From contig NZ_CP092831.1 in assembly GCF_022531965.1 (NCBI RefSeq), positions 3,543,001 to 3,607,000 of the forward strand: 64,000 nt of DNA. The letters run 5' to 3'. The notes beneath the pieces were generated by a model. That model was given only the letters and a program-made list of their open reading frames with translations, made no database searches and was not told the DNA's origin. Positions 19,601 through 27,944 of the stretch are shown here, in pieces (the first letter of the stretch is position 1; each line of letters begins with the position of its first letter). The position numbers and the translations under genes were made by a program. Origin of the DNA: Paenibacillus peoriae. GTDB lineage: Bacteria > Bacillota > Bacilli > Paenibacillales > Paenibacillaceae.

Positions 19601-19629
19601 CGGCTCCTTCTGGAGCCGTCCGTCCATAA
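16606..19629 (+). CDS. Class A penicillin-binding protein (PBP1A type) with fibronectin III domains
   Basis: Bifunctional cell-wall synthase of 1007 residues. After a basic cytoplasmic tail and one membrane segment (about 27-52), the GT51 glycosyltransferase domain covers about 80-260 (catalytic EDNHF with Glu114, GGSTLTQQLARR). The transpeptidase domain covers about 360-680, with SAMK (Ser431), SLN (Ser491) and KTGT (Lys625). The C-terminus carries two fibronectin type III domains (about 805-890 and 915-1000) joined by a Pro/Glu/Gly-rich linker; it should lie outside the membrane. AAAGGAGG lies 9 bases before ATG 16606. The gene is monocistronic and divergent from tyrS. Confidence 0.95.
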   Translation: MVEEKNNVSEPKPSRLRTTMRRLGRVIKWVVIIGFMGALFAGGAAAGYVASIVKSEPVRSRSMILQEVDKNAITGFAYFNDGSPIGQLRTEEDRRPVTFKEIPQLVIDAVIAIEDNHFYEHKGVDLSGTLRAVKQKALHESVQTGGSTLTQQLARRVFLNLDRTDDRKVKEILLSLRLERFLSKQQIITAYLNKVPFGNGSSGYNVFGIKAAAKGIFNENDLNELNIAQAAYLAGLPQLPSSYSAYNGKGEFNEAGFKRAINRQHLVLSRMLEENKINKAQYDEAMAFDIKKSLAPRTVKAYNTYPYLMIETERQAAQALMSVTNPGQAANASADAKTKDDNDLLKEAEQQLRTGGYMVYTTIDKSVYKSMRQIAENKNNFSATSKTKGDEQAAAILIQHKTGAILGMMEGRDFQKEQMNYATQMVRQPGSAMKPIAAYLPALDSGLVQPGSIVDDAPIILKDGSNGYHIPKNSNNRYQGLVTARYALNQSLNTVALKLFNEKVGISKAWAFAKKLGITTLQPSDNNAQTGVLGGLAHGVTVEELTNAYGAIPNGGVFNDAYMIEKIVDSQGNIIYKHQPNPVQAFSPQTAYLMTDMLRTAVSEGTGRLVKRNFDQSGKIPIAGKTGTTQSYTDVWFEGFTPDVTLGVWVGYKQPVNKLETKVQKERARRLWALIMNEVTTKDAQLFQTDSFKRPDGIVSRTASAYGSDIYNSKYPPKNSENGVSRAKYITYQGVNYIPRDGTPDDMLYERTVRKREKSISELIKELQQAFKVMRRHNSLSYYLPQDADKEAPTQIDPRKDDGAAPNAPSSVNVSYSDGKAIISFSPSGNSDVVGYRLYRSTDGGSFQRLGKVVMADSSKVFSDSPGGSSSSYYVTAVDVGGHESGPSTKASATPVVPPADSESPDVPGEGDGTGEQPTEVPTAPGQPQAKAAGSSVALQWSAGKSADAITGYNVYYSESGAEPFTNIGSTASTSFEYKSKKKPKGWFRVTSMNAMGESAPSGAVRP

Positions 19630-19653
19630 CTGAAGACAAGAGTAGAAAGTGAT

Positions 19654-19697
19654 AGGAGTCCCCTTAGCCATTAAGGCTTTGGAGACTCCTTTTTTTA
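19654..19697 (+). terminator. Intrinsic terminator of the PBP gene
   Basis: AGGAGTC/GACTCCT stem with an internal AGCC/GGCT pairing, followed by seven Ts. Confidence 0.85.
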
Positions 19698-19717
19698 ATT
19701 CTAATATACACTGTACT

Positions 19718-21433
19718 TCAATCCTCTATGGTAGATAAGTCACCTGTAGGAAGGTTAAGCTCCCAGGCTTTCAACACGCGTCTCATAATTTTACCAGAGC
19801 GGGTTTTGGGTAACCTTTCCTTAAATTCAATTTCGCGTGGAGCAGCATGGGCAGACAGCCCTTCCTTAACGAAGCGATAGATGTCCTGCTGTAAAGCTTC
19901 AGACGGTGCATAGCCTTCACGCAGTGAAACAAAAGCTTTGATAATCTCTCCCCGCACGGTATCTGGTTTTCCAATGACTCCGGCTTCCGCTACAGCAGGA
20001 TGCTCCAGAAGCTTGCTTTCCACCTCAAAAGGGCCGATTCGCTCTCCAGAGGAGTTAATGACATCATCAATCCTACCCTGAAACCAGAAATATCCGTCCT
20101 CATCCATGTAAGCCGAATCACCCGATACATACCAACCGGGAAAGCGGAAATATTCCTGAAACTTGTTCGGATTGTTCCATATACGATTCATCATGGATGG
20201 CCATGGTGTACGGATCGCCAAGTGACCCATCCGGTTAGGAGGCAACACCTGCCCTCTGTCGTCCAAAATAGCAGCTTGAATACCTGGGAGTGGCTTTCCC
20301 ATCGAACCCGGCTTAATCGGCAGCTCAGGGTAATTACAGATCAACTGTGCGCCTGTTTCCGTCATCCACCAAGTATCATGAATGCGCTGTGTATATACTT
20401 GCCATCCCCATCGCACCACTTCGGGATTCAGCGGTTCCCCAACGGATAATACATGCCGCAGACTGCTGAGATCATATTTGGAAACAACCTGCTCCCCTGC
20501 GCTCATCAGCATCCGAAACGCTGTAGGAGCACTATACCATATGGTCACTTCGTGACGCTCAATCGTACGGTACCAGTCTTCCGGGCTGAAACGCCCCCCA
20601 CGAATGACATTCGTCGCTCCATTTAGCCATGGAGCAAAAATACCGTATGACGTTCCCGTGACCCAGCCAGGATCAGCAGTACACCAATACACATCATCTT
20701 CCCGCAAATCCAGCACCATTTTGCCAGTATAGTAATGCTGAATCATTGCATTTTGCACATGATACACGCCTTTGGGCTTGCCTGTTGAGCCTGATGTATA
20801 GTGAATAATTAATCCATCTTCACGATCCAACCATTCAGGCTCAAGTTCCTCTGAGGACGTAAGCATTTCTGTCTCAAAATCGATAATTCCCTGCTCGCGT
20901 TCATCCATATCACCAACCACAAAAATATGCCGTAGCTCAGGAAGCTCCTCACGTTTTACCCGTGACAGAAGCGCAGGTGTGGTCACTAATGCAACTGCCC
21001 CACTATCCTCCAATCGATCCTTAACCGCAGTTTCCATAAACGCCTCAAACAATGGACCGACAACAGCCCCTACCTTTAGAACACCAAGTAAACTAATAAC
21101 CAGCTCAGGTGAACGTGGCATGAAAATAAACACCCGCTCCCCTTTACCAATACCGTATTTGCGCAGCACATTTCCGAACCTGTTAGAGCTAGCACGAAGC
21201 TGAGAGAAGGTGTAGGTTTCATGACGGTTTGCGTCACAATACAATAGTGCCGCTTTCTCACCCCGTCCTTCCTGTACATGTCGATCAATGGCTTCATGTG
21301 CCATATTTACCTTGCCTGTTTCATACCACGTAAAATGACGCTCTGCATCCTCCCACTGAAAGTTGTTGTAAGCTTGTTCATACGGGCCCATGTTGGATGT
21401 GGGAACTACAGTCTGGAGTTCTTCAATCTTCAT
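19718..21433 (-). CDS. acsA: Acetyl-CoA synthetase
   Basis: Adenylate-forming enzyme of 571 residues that makes acetyl-CoA from acetate, ATP and CoA. The phosphate-binding loop HYTSGSTGKPKG is near residue 215 and the WMTETG sequence follows in the core. The C-terminal domain ends with PKTRSGKIMRRVLKAW; its lysine is the one acetylated by AcuA-type enzymes. GGAGG precedes the ATG. The length equals B. subtilis AcsA (572). It is divergent from acuA and close to ccpA, as in Bacillus, with a perfect cre box upstream, so glucose repression through CcpA is expected. Confidence 0.96.
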   Translation of the reverse strand: MKIEELQTVVPTSNMGPYEQAYNNFQWEDAERHFTWYETGKVNMAHEAIDRHVQEGRGEKAALLYCDANRHETYTFSQLRASSNRFGNVLRKYGIGKGERVFIFMPRSPELVISLLGVLKVGAVVGPLFEAFMETAVKDRLEDSGAVALVTTPALLSRVKREELPELRHIFVVGDMDEREQGIIDFETEMLTSSEELEPEWLDREDGLIIHYTSGSTGKPKGVYHVQNAMIQHYYTGKMVLDLREDDVYWCTADPGWVTGTSYGIFAPWLNGATNVIRGGRFSPEDWYRTIERHEVTIWYSAPTAFRMLMSAGEQVVSKYDLSSLRHVLSVGEPLNPEVVRWGWQVYTQRIHDTWWMTETGAQLICNYPELPIKPGSMGKPLPGIQAAILDDRGQVLPPNRMGHLAIRTPWPSMMNRIWNNPNKFQEYFRFPGWYVSGDSAYMDEDGYFWFQGRIDDVINSSGERIGPFEVESKLLEHPAVAEAGVIGKPDTVRGEIIKAFVSLREGYAPSEALQQDIYRFVKEGLSAHAAPREIEFKERLPKTRSGKIMRRVLKAWELNLPTGDLSTIED

Positions 21434-21478
21434 GCGTTCAGCCTCCTCACAATGGATTAATGAGAAACACGCAGGACA

Positions 21479-21492
21479 AGATAACGCTTACA
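21479..21492. promoter_or_regulatory. cre box (CcpA operator) between acsA and acuA
   Basis: AGATAACGCTTACA, read on the minus strand as TGTAAGCGTTATCT, matches the consensus TGWAARCGYTWWCW at all 14 positions. It lies about 46 bases before the acsA ATG and about 180 before acuA. Confidence 0.85.
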
Positions 21493-21576
21493 AAAATCAA
21501 TAAAGCAGATAGATTCCTTTGGTTTACTGGTTGATTTAAATTGTGAACATTTTATGTCTAAAACAGTATATCATAG

Positions 21577-21589
21577 GTCACGATGTGAC
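21577..21589. promoter_or_regulatory. Short palindrome in the acsA/acuA intergenic region
   Basis: GTCAC-GAT-GTGAC is a perfect 5+5 palindrome in the shared control region. It may be an operator half of some regulator; no family assigned. Confidence 0.3.
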
Positions 21590-21673
21590 GACCATCCTTT
21601 TCATTTAATTGTTTTTTTGCTATAAGTATGGGATATGAGGAACGAGCTCATGGCGAACAAGGAGGGCGTACGT

Positions 21674-22306
21674 ATGCAGCATTTAAAACTGTACCACTCG
21701 GATACGCTGGATCATAACGGACAAACAATCTATGTAGAAGGCCCCGTATCTGCGGATCAACTGCGTTCATTTCAAATGCACAAGCAATTAGATGCCTTTC
21801 GCAAACCAAGGGAGCAATTCGACGCGTTGGTGGATATTTCGGAACTGCCAGAAGGCAGAATTATCATTGCCCACAACGGGGAAACCCTTATGGGATATGT
21901 TACTTTTCATTACCCAGATGAGATGGAGCGCTGGTCGGAAGCTGGCATGAAGGATTTACTGGAACTCGGAGCTGTTGAGGTAGCCAATGACTATCGTGGT
22001 CTGGGCCTGGGTAGCCGAATGATTCGGATTGCCTTTGAGGATGGACAGCTTGAATCCTATATTATTTTTACGACCGAATACTATTGGCATTGGGATTTAA
22101 AAGGCAGCGGTCTCTCCGTATGGGAATACCGCCGCATGATGGAGCGTCTAATGAAAACTGTAGATATGGTCTGGTACGCCACGGATGATCCTGAAATATG
22201 CTCACATCCTGCTAACTGTCTGATGGTACGAATGGGAAAGGATGTGCCCCTCGCATCACAAGAGCAGTTTGACCATATCCGATTTGTCCGAAGATTCATG
22301 TATTAA
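21674..22306 (+). CDS. acuA: Protein acetyltransferase AcuA (GNAT family)
   Basis: A protein of 210 residues, the same length as B. subtilis AcuA and very similar along its whole length (EGPVSADQL, FRKPREQFDALVDI, TTEYYWHWDLKGSG, DDPEICSHPANCLMVRMGK). AcuA acetylates the active-site lysine of acetyl-CoA synthetase and switches it off. The GNAT core with the acetyl-CoA loop YRGLGLGSRMIR is near 115-130. The start at 21674 has AAGGAGGG upstream. In B. subtilis acuB and acuC (the deacetylase) follow; here they do not, since mtnN lies convergently 14 bases after the stop. Confidence 0.95.
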   Translation: MQHLKLYHSDTLDHNGQTIYVEGPVSADQLRSFQMHKQLDAFRKPREQFDALVDISELPEGRIIIAHNGETLMGYVTFHYPDEMERWSEAGMKDLLELGAVEVANDYRGLGLGSRMIRIAFEDGQLESYIIFTTEYYWHWDLKGSGLSVWEYRRMMERLMKTVDMVWYATDDPEICSHPANCLMVRMGKDVPLASQEQFDHIRFVRRFMY

Positions 22307-22319
22307 AAAAATTATACCA

Positions 22320-23018
22320 TTAGCCCAAATGCTTGAGCATGAACTCCACAATACGATGCGAACGATGTGAAGCTTCTACCGTAAATTCAGCATAATTAAC
22401 GTGGGCCGATCCATCAGCCTTATCTGACATAGATCGTAGTACAACATAAGGCACAGCGTTCATATGAGCTGTCTGAGCCACAGCCGCACCCTCCATTTCG
22501 GTACAAGCGCCGTCCATTTCCTGATGCAATGCAGTCACTAACTCACGATGTGCAACAAATTGATCGCCAGAAAGTACCTTGCCGACAATATACCGATCGC
22601 CAAACGATTTGCAGGCTTGCTCAGCTAGACTTACAAGCTCGGGATCAGCCACAAACTCTGAGGTGTCCTGATAAGGAATGACCCCTCTGGCATAACCCAA
22701 AGGCGTTACATCCATATCATGCTGCATACATGTTGATGAGATGACAATATCCCCAATGTTTAAATCAGGATGAACCGCCCCTGCCACTCCCGTGAATATA
22801 ATCTGTTCTACACCAAAATGATCAATCAGGATTTGTGTTGTTACCGCCGCATTAACCTTGCCTACACCGGATTTACAGACGACGACTCTTTGCCCGTGAA
22901 TGATTCCTGTAGTGTAAGTGATTCCAGCCTTGACCGTCTTACTCGCTTCCGTCATCGCTGCCAGCAGCAATTCAATCTCTTCATCCATAGCACCCATTAA
23001 TCCATAAAGTCGGCTCAT
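22320..23018 (-). CDS. mtnN: 5'-methylthioadenosine/S-adenosylhomocysteine nucleosidase
   Basis: A protein of 232 residues that cleaves MTA and SAH to adenine plus the thio-sugar, serving methionine salvage and methyl-donor recycling. Family sequences: GAMDEEIELL at the N-terminus (acid/base Glu near 13), VCKSGVGKVNAA, IFTGVAGAVHPDLNIGDIV, and the C-terminal EMEGAAVAQ and RSMSDKADGSA with the catalytic Asp. The start at 23018 is supported by AGAGGG; an upstream extension of 19 codons is open but lacks the motif. It lies convergent with acuA. Confidence 0.93.
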   Translation of the reverse strand: MSRLYGLMGAMDEEIELLLAAMTEASKTVKAGITYTTGIIHGQRVVVCKSGVGKVNAAVTTQILIDHFGVEQIIFTGVAGAVHPDLNIGDIVISSTCMQHDMDVTPLGYARGVIPYQDTSEFVADPELVSLAEQACKSFGDRYIVGKVLSGDQFVAHRELVTALHQEMDGACTEMEGAAVAQTAHMNAVPYVVLRSMSDKADGSAHVNYAEFTVEASHRSHRIVEFMLKHLG

Positions 23019-23076
23019 TACGCATCCCTCTATTCTTAGTTTGATGATGATGTCCAGAAGAAGCTTTATATCCACG

Positions 23077-23101
23077 AAAAAAGCTCCATCAAAGGAGCTT
23101 T
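23077..23101 (-). terminator. Intrinsic terminator of ccpA
   Basis: AAAGCTCC/GGAGCTTT stem around a short loop followed by TTTTTT on the minus strand, just after the ccpA stop. Confidence 0.85.
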
Positions 23102-23132
23102 CATCGAAGGTATATCCTATTCAGCACTGCGT

Positions 23133-24140
23133 CTAGTCTAAATAATTAACTGACAACCGCAAAATAGTTTCATGCGGCAAAATAACGCGAGGGTTCTCCA
23201 CGTTTTCCTTTTTCATCAGCTTGGTCAGCAAACGCATCGCTACCGCACCCAAATCGTACATCGGTTGCGCGACGGTTGTCAGCTGAGGACGAACCATAGA
23301 GGCCATACGAATATTATCAACACTGATTACCGAAAAATCATCAGGAACTTTCAATCCCTCATCTTGAATACTATGGATCGCACCAATTGCCATTTCATCC
23401 GTTGCAGCAAAAATCGCACTTGGCTTCTTCTTCAGGCCGAGAAAATATTTCATGGCTTCAACACCAGATTCATAACGGTAGTTCCCGATTCGCACCAGAT
23501 CCTCCTGATAATCAATTCCGGCTGCTTCCAATGCTCTCTTGTAACCTTGGAAACGTGCATAGCCGTTTGCAGGGTCTTGAAGCGTACCACTGATCATTGC
23601 GATTTGACGGTGTCCATGGCGGATCAACGTGTTTACTGCATCAAAAGCAGCCGCTTCATGGTCAATATCGACCGAAGGATAGCTTCCTTTTTCATCACTC
23701 GTTGCACATAGAACGATAGGGACCGCAGCTGTATGGAACGCCTGAATATGCTCGTCCGTTACTGTACCACCCATGAACAGAAGACCATCCACTTGCTTTT
23801 CAAGCAATGTGTTGATGACACGAATCTCTTTTTCTTTTCGCTTGTCGGCATTACACAAAATAATATTATAGTGATACATATTCGCTATATCCTCAATACC
23901 GCGTGCAATTTCTGCAAAAATTGAGTTCGATATATCCGGTATAACCACGCCGACGGTCGTTGTCTTCTTGCTGGCCAGACCTCTAGCGACCGCATTTGGG
24001 CGATATCCCAATTGTTCAATCGCTTCGTACACTTTCTTGCGGGTCTGAGGTTTCACATTAGGATTATTGTTAACTACGCGGGACACTGTGGCCATTGAGA
24101 CACCAGCTTCGCGAGCTACATCATAGATCGTTACCGTCAC
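23133..24140 (-). CDS. ccpA: Catabolite control protein A
   Basis: LacI/GalR-family master regulator of carbon catabolite repression, 335 residues (B. subtilis CcpA has 334). The N-terminal helix-turn-helix and hinge read [20 protein letters not shown] and [15 protein letters not shown]. The HPr-Ser46-P contact region and the periplasmic-binding-like core ([20 protein letters not shown]) are intact. I start at GTG 24140 because the protein then begins MTVTIYDVA as in homologues, with GGAGAGAAGG upstream; ATG codons 5 and 7 codons earlier are also in frame. Targets in this window probably include acsA/acuA through the cre site. Confidence 0.95.
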   Translation of the reverse strand: MTVTIYDVAREAGVSMATVSRVVNNNPNVKPQTRKKVYEAIEQLGYRPNAVARGLASKKTTTVGVVIPDISNSIFAEIARGIEDIANMYHYNIILCNADKRKEKEIRVINTLLEKQVDGLLFMGGTVTDEHIQAFHTAAVPIVLCATSDEKGSYPSVDIDHEAAAFDAVNTLIRHGHRQIAMISGTLQDPANGYARFQGYKRALEAAGIDYQEDLVRIGNYRYESGVEAMKYFLGLKKKPSAIFAATDEMAIGAIHSIQDEGLKVPDDFSVISVDNIRMASMVRPQLTTVAQPMYDLGAVAMRLLTKLMKKENVENPRVILPHETILRLSVNYLD

Positions 24141-24247
24141 ATTCCTTCTCTCCATTGCCAATAAATTTTCAACCGAATCCTAGATCAACTAATTAGAACC
24201 ATGATACGACAAAATACTACTTTATGCAACGACAGCACACATTCTAT

Positions 24248-24588
24248 CTATGTGAGATGATCGTGGAGTGCACGGGCTGTAATATTCGAATGGGATGTAT
24301 GCCAAACAGCTTCTCCGCCCTTGATTAAAATGGCCTGCGGGGATTCATGCTTCACCTGAAGCCTGTCCGCGGTTTCATTGGACACCGGCCGATCTTCTAC
24401 TACATAAATGATACCGTATTCAATATTTTCGTTGGGAGCGTCATGCAAATAGGACTCCACTTCCTGATATGCGCCTGCACTTATCGGACAACGTGTGCTA
24501 TGTTTAAAGAGAAGCAACGGCTGTCTGATGACGCTTCCAGAGCCGTATCTAATTGTTGAACAGTAGTCATTTTTGTCATCGTCGCCAT
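24248..24588 (-). pseudogene. ytxJ: ytxJ homologue with a -1 frameshift
   Basis: Two overlapping frames together spell a YtxJ protein (thioredoxin-like, bacillithiol-linked, DUF2847). The first frame starts at ATG 24588 after AAGGAA and gives MATMTKMTTVQQLDTALEAS. The second continues QPLLLFKHSTRCPISAGAYQEV ... SPQAILIKGGEAVWHTSHSNITARALHDHL, which matches YtxJ with its conserved Cys. The change of frame falls near 24520-24534 and needs one extra base (such as TCANGACAG). No slippery sequence is visible. Either the gene is broken by a one-base deletion or the deposited sequence has an error. Without correction the first frame stops after about 35 codons. Confidence 0.75.
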
Positions 24589-24689
24589 TGGATATACATT
24601 CCTTTCTGTGTCTTGTCGTATGGCCTATTCCCATCGTAACAAAAAGAACATGTAAAATCCAATGGTGACCATGAAAATTTTCATATTTT

Positions 24690-25136
24690 TTAGTTTTTTG
24701 TATTTGTAAATACCGATTCACTGGTAAAACCGGATAATTGGACCAATTTTTTCTCTACATCATTCATCCAATCTTCGTCTCCCAGACTTCTCGCATAGCG
24801 ATAAAGATCCAGTAAGAGATTAATTCGAAGCTCCATCCGCTCCTCCAAAGCAGATTGCCAATCTACATTGGGATTGTCCGCTTCCTCCAGTACAAGCTTG
24901 CGAATGATTTCTGCCAGTTCATTGTTGCGAGCAAAAGAAATTCTCCGCGCCGTAGGTTTGCTCCCTAGACTTTGTAATAGTGCCTTAATGTCCTTCGTCA
25001 CATGCTGCAAAACCTCACTGGAAAAGCATGACGAGCATGAGAATACAGGGACGTGCAAAATTTCAACCTTGTCCGCATAGATTACCTTTCGCAGTTCCAG
25101 TCCCATCGGTTTGCCACATTGACATTGCTTATGCAT
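24690..25136 (-). CDS. Small protein with N-terminal zinc-ribbon, function unknown
   Basis: A protein of 148 residues. The first 40 hold a likely zinc ribbon, CQCGKPMGLEL...VFSCSSC, similar to YgiT-type fingers. The rest is predicted mostly helical and charged (LEEADNPNVDWQSALEERMELRINLLLDLYRYARSLGDEDW). GAGGTGG sits 5 bases before the ATG. It precedes the ytxJ remnant by about 100 bases on the same strand and may share its transcript. I do not recognise the family and give no function. Confidence 0.75.
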   Translation of the reverse strand: MHKQCQCGKPMGLELRKVIYADKVEILHVPVFSCSSCFSSEVLQHVTKDIKALLQSLGSKPTARRISFARNNELAEIIRKLVLEEADNPNVDWQSALEERMELRINLLLDLYRYARSLGDEDWMNDVEKKLVQLSGFTSESVFTNTKN

Positions 25137-25474
25137 TTAACCACCTCATTACGTAGGATCAAACTATACGAGGATCTCATCAGAATCCAAATATATCTAT
25201 CTACTAGTCTAATAAATATTTGTTAACTCCATTAAATCTATCATACCTTGTTTTATTTCGACTTTGGGACTTCAAATCCTTCCACACGTTGCAGCTATGA
25301 ACAAATTACCAAAGCTTTGGCGGGTCAGAAAATGACGACAATTGCCGTCAAAGAGCAGACTACTAACATAAGAATCTGCGAAGGAATGGACTTCGGGCGT
25401 TCTTTTTCTTAAGATGTAAAAGTACAGATTACAAAACAGAGGTGTCATCATGTGACGCACGAAAGGATGGTTGG
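25137..25474. other. Intergenic stretch without a gene
   Basis: AT-rich between the divergent zinc-ribbon gene and the DJ-1/PfpI gene. It must hold both promoters; I see no hexamer pair good enough to name, no repeat and no RNA element. Confidence 0.5.
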
Positions 25475-26005
25475 ATGTCAAGACTTGCCGGAAAAAAGGT
25501 TATCGCCCTAGTGGATGAGGAATTCGAGGATCTGGAGCTGTGGTATCCAATTTACCGTGTTCGTGAAGAAGGTGCAGAAGTGCATTTAGCCGGTGCGGAA
25601 AAGGGTAAAAAATATATTGGAAAATATGGCGTACCTGCTGAAGCGGAATATGCCTTTGAGGAACTGAATAGCAGTGATTATGACGGGATTCTCGTCCCTG
25701 GCGGTTGGGCACCTGATAAACTGCGCCGCTATCCCAAAGTAATTCAACTCGTACAGGAGTTTCATGCTGCTCATAAGCCGATTGGACAAATCTGTCATGC
25801 AGGCTGGGTACTGATTTCTGCTAAAATTTTGGATGGTGTTACGGTAACTTCCACACCAGGTATTCGTGATGATATGGAAAATGCAGGAGCTACCTGGAAG
25901 GATGAAGCTGTTGTGACGGATGGGCATATTGTTTCTGCTCGTCGGCCGCCCGATCTTCCACCTTACGGAAAAGCGTTCTGCGATTTGTTAGCAGATAACA
26001 CCTAA
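25475..26005 (+). CDS. DJ-1/PfpI superfamily protein (type 1 glutamine amidotransferase-like)
   Basis: A protein of 176 residues with the PfpI fold. The nucleophile elbow reads GQICHAGW (Cys107-His108), the conserved glutamate is in DEEFEDLELWYP (near 17), and LVPGGWAPDKLRR matches the family glycine loop. Relatives (YhbO, YraA, PfpI) are described as proteases, chaperones or glycation-repair deglycases; the sequence cannot tell which. AAAGGA lies 9 bases before the ATG at 25475. It ends at a terminator shared with the convergent PTS operon. Stress protection is the usual role of the family. Confidence 0.9.
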   Translation: MSRLAGKKVIALVDEEFEDLELWYPIYRVREEGAEVHLAGAEKGKKYIGKYGVPAEAEYAFEELNSSDYDGILVPGGWAPDKLRRYPKVIQLVQEFHAAHKPIGQICHAGWVLISAKILDGVTVTSTPGIRDDMENAGATWKDEAVVTDGHIVSARRPPDLPPYGKAFCDLLADNT

Positions 26006-26036
26006 ACCGTAATCACAACAGACTGTCAACAAGATG

Positions 26037-26086
26037 AAAAAAGAACCTTCAAAACCATGAATGAGGTGGTTTTGAAGGTTCTTTTT
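26037..26086. terminator. Bidirectional terminator between the PfpI gene and ptsI
   Basis: AAAGAACCTTCAAAACCA pairs with its exact complement around a 9-base loop. A-run on the left and T-run on the right serve both strands. Confidence 0.93.
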
Positions 26087-26198
26087 CGTCCAAACCATGC
26101 TACGCCATTAAGGTTTGTCACGACAAGTCTAACAGTATGGAGTTTTTGGCTCCCCCCAAAAGTGTATGCTAATTGCGAAGCTTTGCGGACATTACATA

Positions 26199-27944
26199 TT
26201 ACTGCCGTCCAGGCCCGGCCGGAGTGCAGCTGACATTAGCTGCAGTCAGCTTGTCTTCAATCGCTGCACCAGTGGACATGCCAAAGCAAACCTGAGCGAC
26301 CGTCGTTGCCTCAGATGCAGTCGTATTCAGCACACGATGCTTGACCCGCAATAAAGATTGGGGAGACATGCTGAGTTGATGAATCCCCAGTTCCAGCCAA
26401 AGCGGAACGGACCGTTCATCTCCAGCCATCTCACCACATACACTCACATCAATTCCTGCTTGATGTGCCGCTTGTGCAGTCATGCGCAGCATTCGAAGTA
26501 CAGCTGGATGGTATGGATGGTACATATGTGCAATCTGCTCATTCATACGGTCTACAGCCAGCACATATTGAACCAGATCATTCGTTCCGATACTAAAAAA
26601 ATTGGTTTCAGCTGCCAATAAATCAGCGATCATCGCTGCAGCCGGTACCTCAATCATAATTCCTCGCTGAATGTTCGGATTATAGGCAAGCCCTCTTGCA
26701 TCCAAATCCGCCATAGCCTCCTTCAAAAGAGCATCTGCCTGGCGGACCTCCTCTACAGATGAGATCATCGGATACATTACCTTGATATTTCCCATTGCAC
26801 TGGCTCGCAAAATTGCAGTCAACTGGGTTTTAAACAATTCTTTCCAATCCAGACTGATCCGTATAGCACGGTAACCCAGAAAAGGATTTTCTTCCTCTGG
26901 TAGTTGAAGATAGTCCAACGGCTTATCTCCACCGATATCCAAGGTACGGATGACCACAGAGTGGTTTCCTGCCTTTTCTGCTATCAGCCGATATACTTCA
27001 TACTGTTCCTCTTCATCTGGAGCAGATTTGCGATCCATGTATAAAAATTCCGTGCGGAACAGTCCTACACCTTGAGCGCCATGCTTCAAAGCTGCCTCCA
27101 GCTCTTTAATCGAACTAATATTGGCCGCCAGCCTCAGGGTGGTTCCATCCTTAGTCACGGCATCTACAGAAGCAAGTACCTGAAGCTGCTCTTTTCTACG
27201 TCGCTGCTCGTCGCGCAAAATTTTATAATGATCAGTTACCGTTTTTTCCGGATTCACATAAACTTTGCCCAGGTCTCCGTCCACAACCATTATGTCTCCC
27301 GTTTGAACGGGCAAATTCAGATTGCTCTCCAGTCCTGAAACGAGTGGAATCCCAAGTGCACGGGCCATGATCGCAGAATGCGAAGTTTTACCACCATTCA
27401 TAGTTACAATCCCTAAAACATAGCTAGGATTCAAGTGTGCCGACTGGGAGGGTGAGAGCTCCTTGGCTACCAGAATATAGGGCTGTGTGTCCTTGGGAAG
27501 AGTCACCTCCGGTGCACCCAGCAAATGCTTGAGCAGCCGGTTCCCCACATCTTTGATATCGATTGCCCGCTCCTTCATATATTCATCGTCCAGTAAATCA
27601 AACATTGTCACAAAATGATCAATGGCTTCCTTCACGGCCACCTCGGCCGCCTTGTACTGACGCTCAATAATTCCACGAATTTCATTCATGAATTCCGGAT
27701 CTTCCAATATCGCAAGATGAGCATCAAAGATGCTGGATTCTTCTGGCCCCACCATCTCTCGAAACTCATCCTTAATAAACTGGATTTCACTTTTGGATGT
27801 GCGTATCCCTTCATACAAACGTTCAAATTCCTTTGCAAGATCTACCGCATCCATTTTTTGATCAGGTAAATCCCACTCCCAGCTCGGCAGGACAAATGCC
27901 TTCCCGATTGCCACACCTGCTGCGGCGCCGATGCCTTCTATCAT
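26199..27944 (-). CDS. ptsI: PTS Enzyme I (phosphoenolpyruvate-protein phosphotransferase)
   Basis: Cytoplasmic protein of 581 residues that passes phosphate from PEP to HPr. The phosphorylated histidine is His189 in GGKTSHSAIMARALGIP. PEP-binding and catalytic sequences follow: GLFRTEFLYMDR, RTLDIGGDKPLDYL, NPFLGYRAIR and the C-terminal VSVCGEMAGD. Its ATG overlaps the stop of the IICBA gene (ATGA), with GGAGGGG upstream, so they form an operon. No ptsH accompanies it here, unlike the usual ptsHI pair. The last 40 residues (after LSMSPQSLLRVK) are somewhat longer than in most EI proteins. Confidence 0.95.
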   Translation of the reverse strand: MIEGIGAAAGVAIGKAFVLPSWEWDLPDQKMDAVDLAKEFERLYEGIRTSKSEIQFIKDEFREMVGPEESSIFDAHLAILEDPEFMNEIRGIIERQYKAAEVAVKEAIDHFVTMFDLLDDEYMKERAIDIKDVGNRLLKHLLGAPEVTLPKDTQPYILVAKELSPSQSAHLNPSYVLGIVTMNGGKTSHSAIMARALGIPLVSGLESNLNLPVQTGDIMVVDGDLGKVYVNPEKTVTDHYKILRDEQRRRKEQLQVLASVDAVTKDGTTLRLAANISSIKELEAALKHGAQGVGLFRTEFLYMDRKSAPDEEEQYEVYRLIAEKAGNHSVVIRTLDIGGDKPLDYLQLPEEENPFLGYRAIRISLDWKELFKTQLTAILRASAMGNIKVMYPMISSVEEVRQADALLKEAMADLDARGLAYNPNIQRGIMIEVPAAAMIADLLAAETNFFSIGTNDLVQYVLAVDRMNEQIAHMYHPYHPAVLRMLRMTAQAAHQAGIDVSVCGEMAGDERSVPLWLELGIHQLSMSPQSLLRVKHRVLNTTASEATTVAQVCFGMSTGAAIEDKLTAANVSCTPAGPGRQ

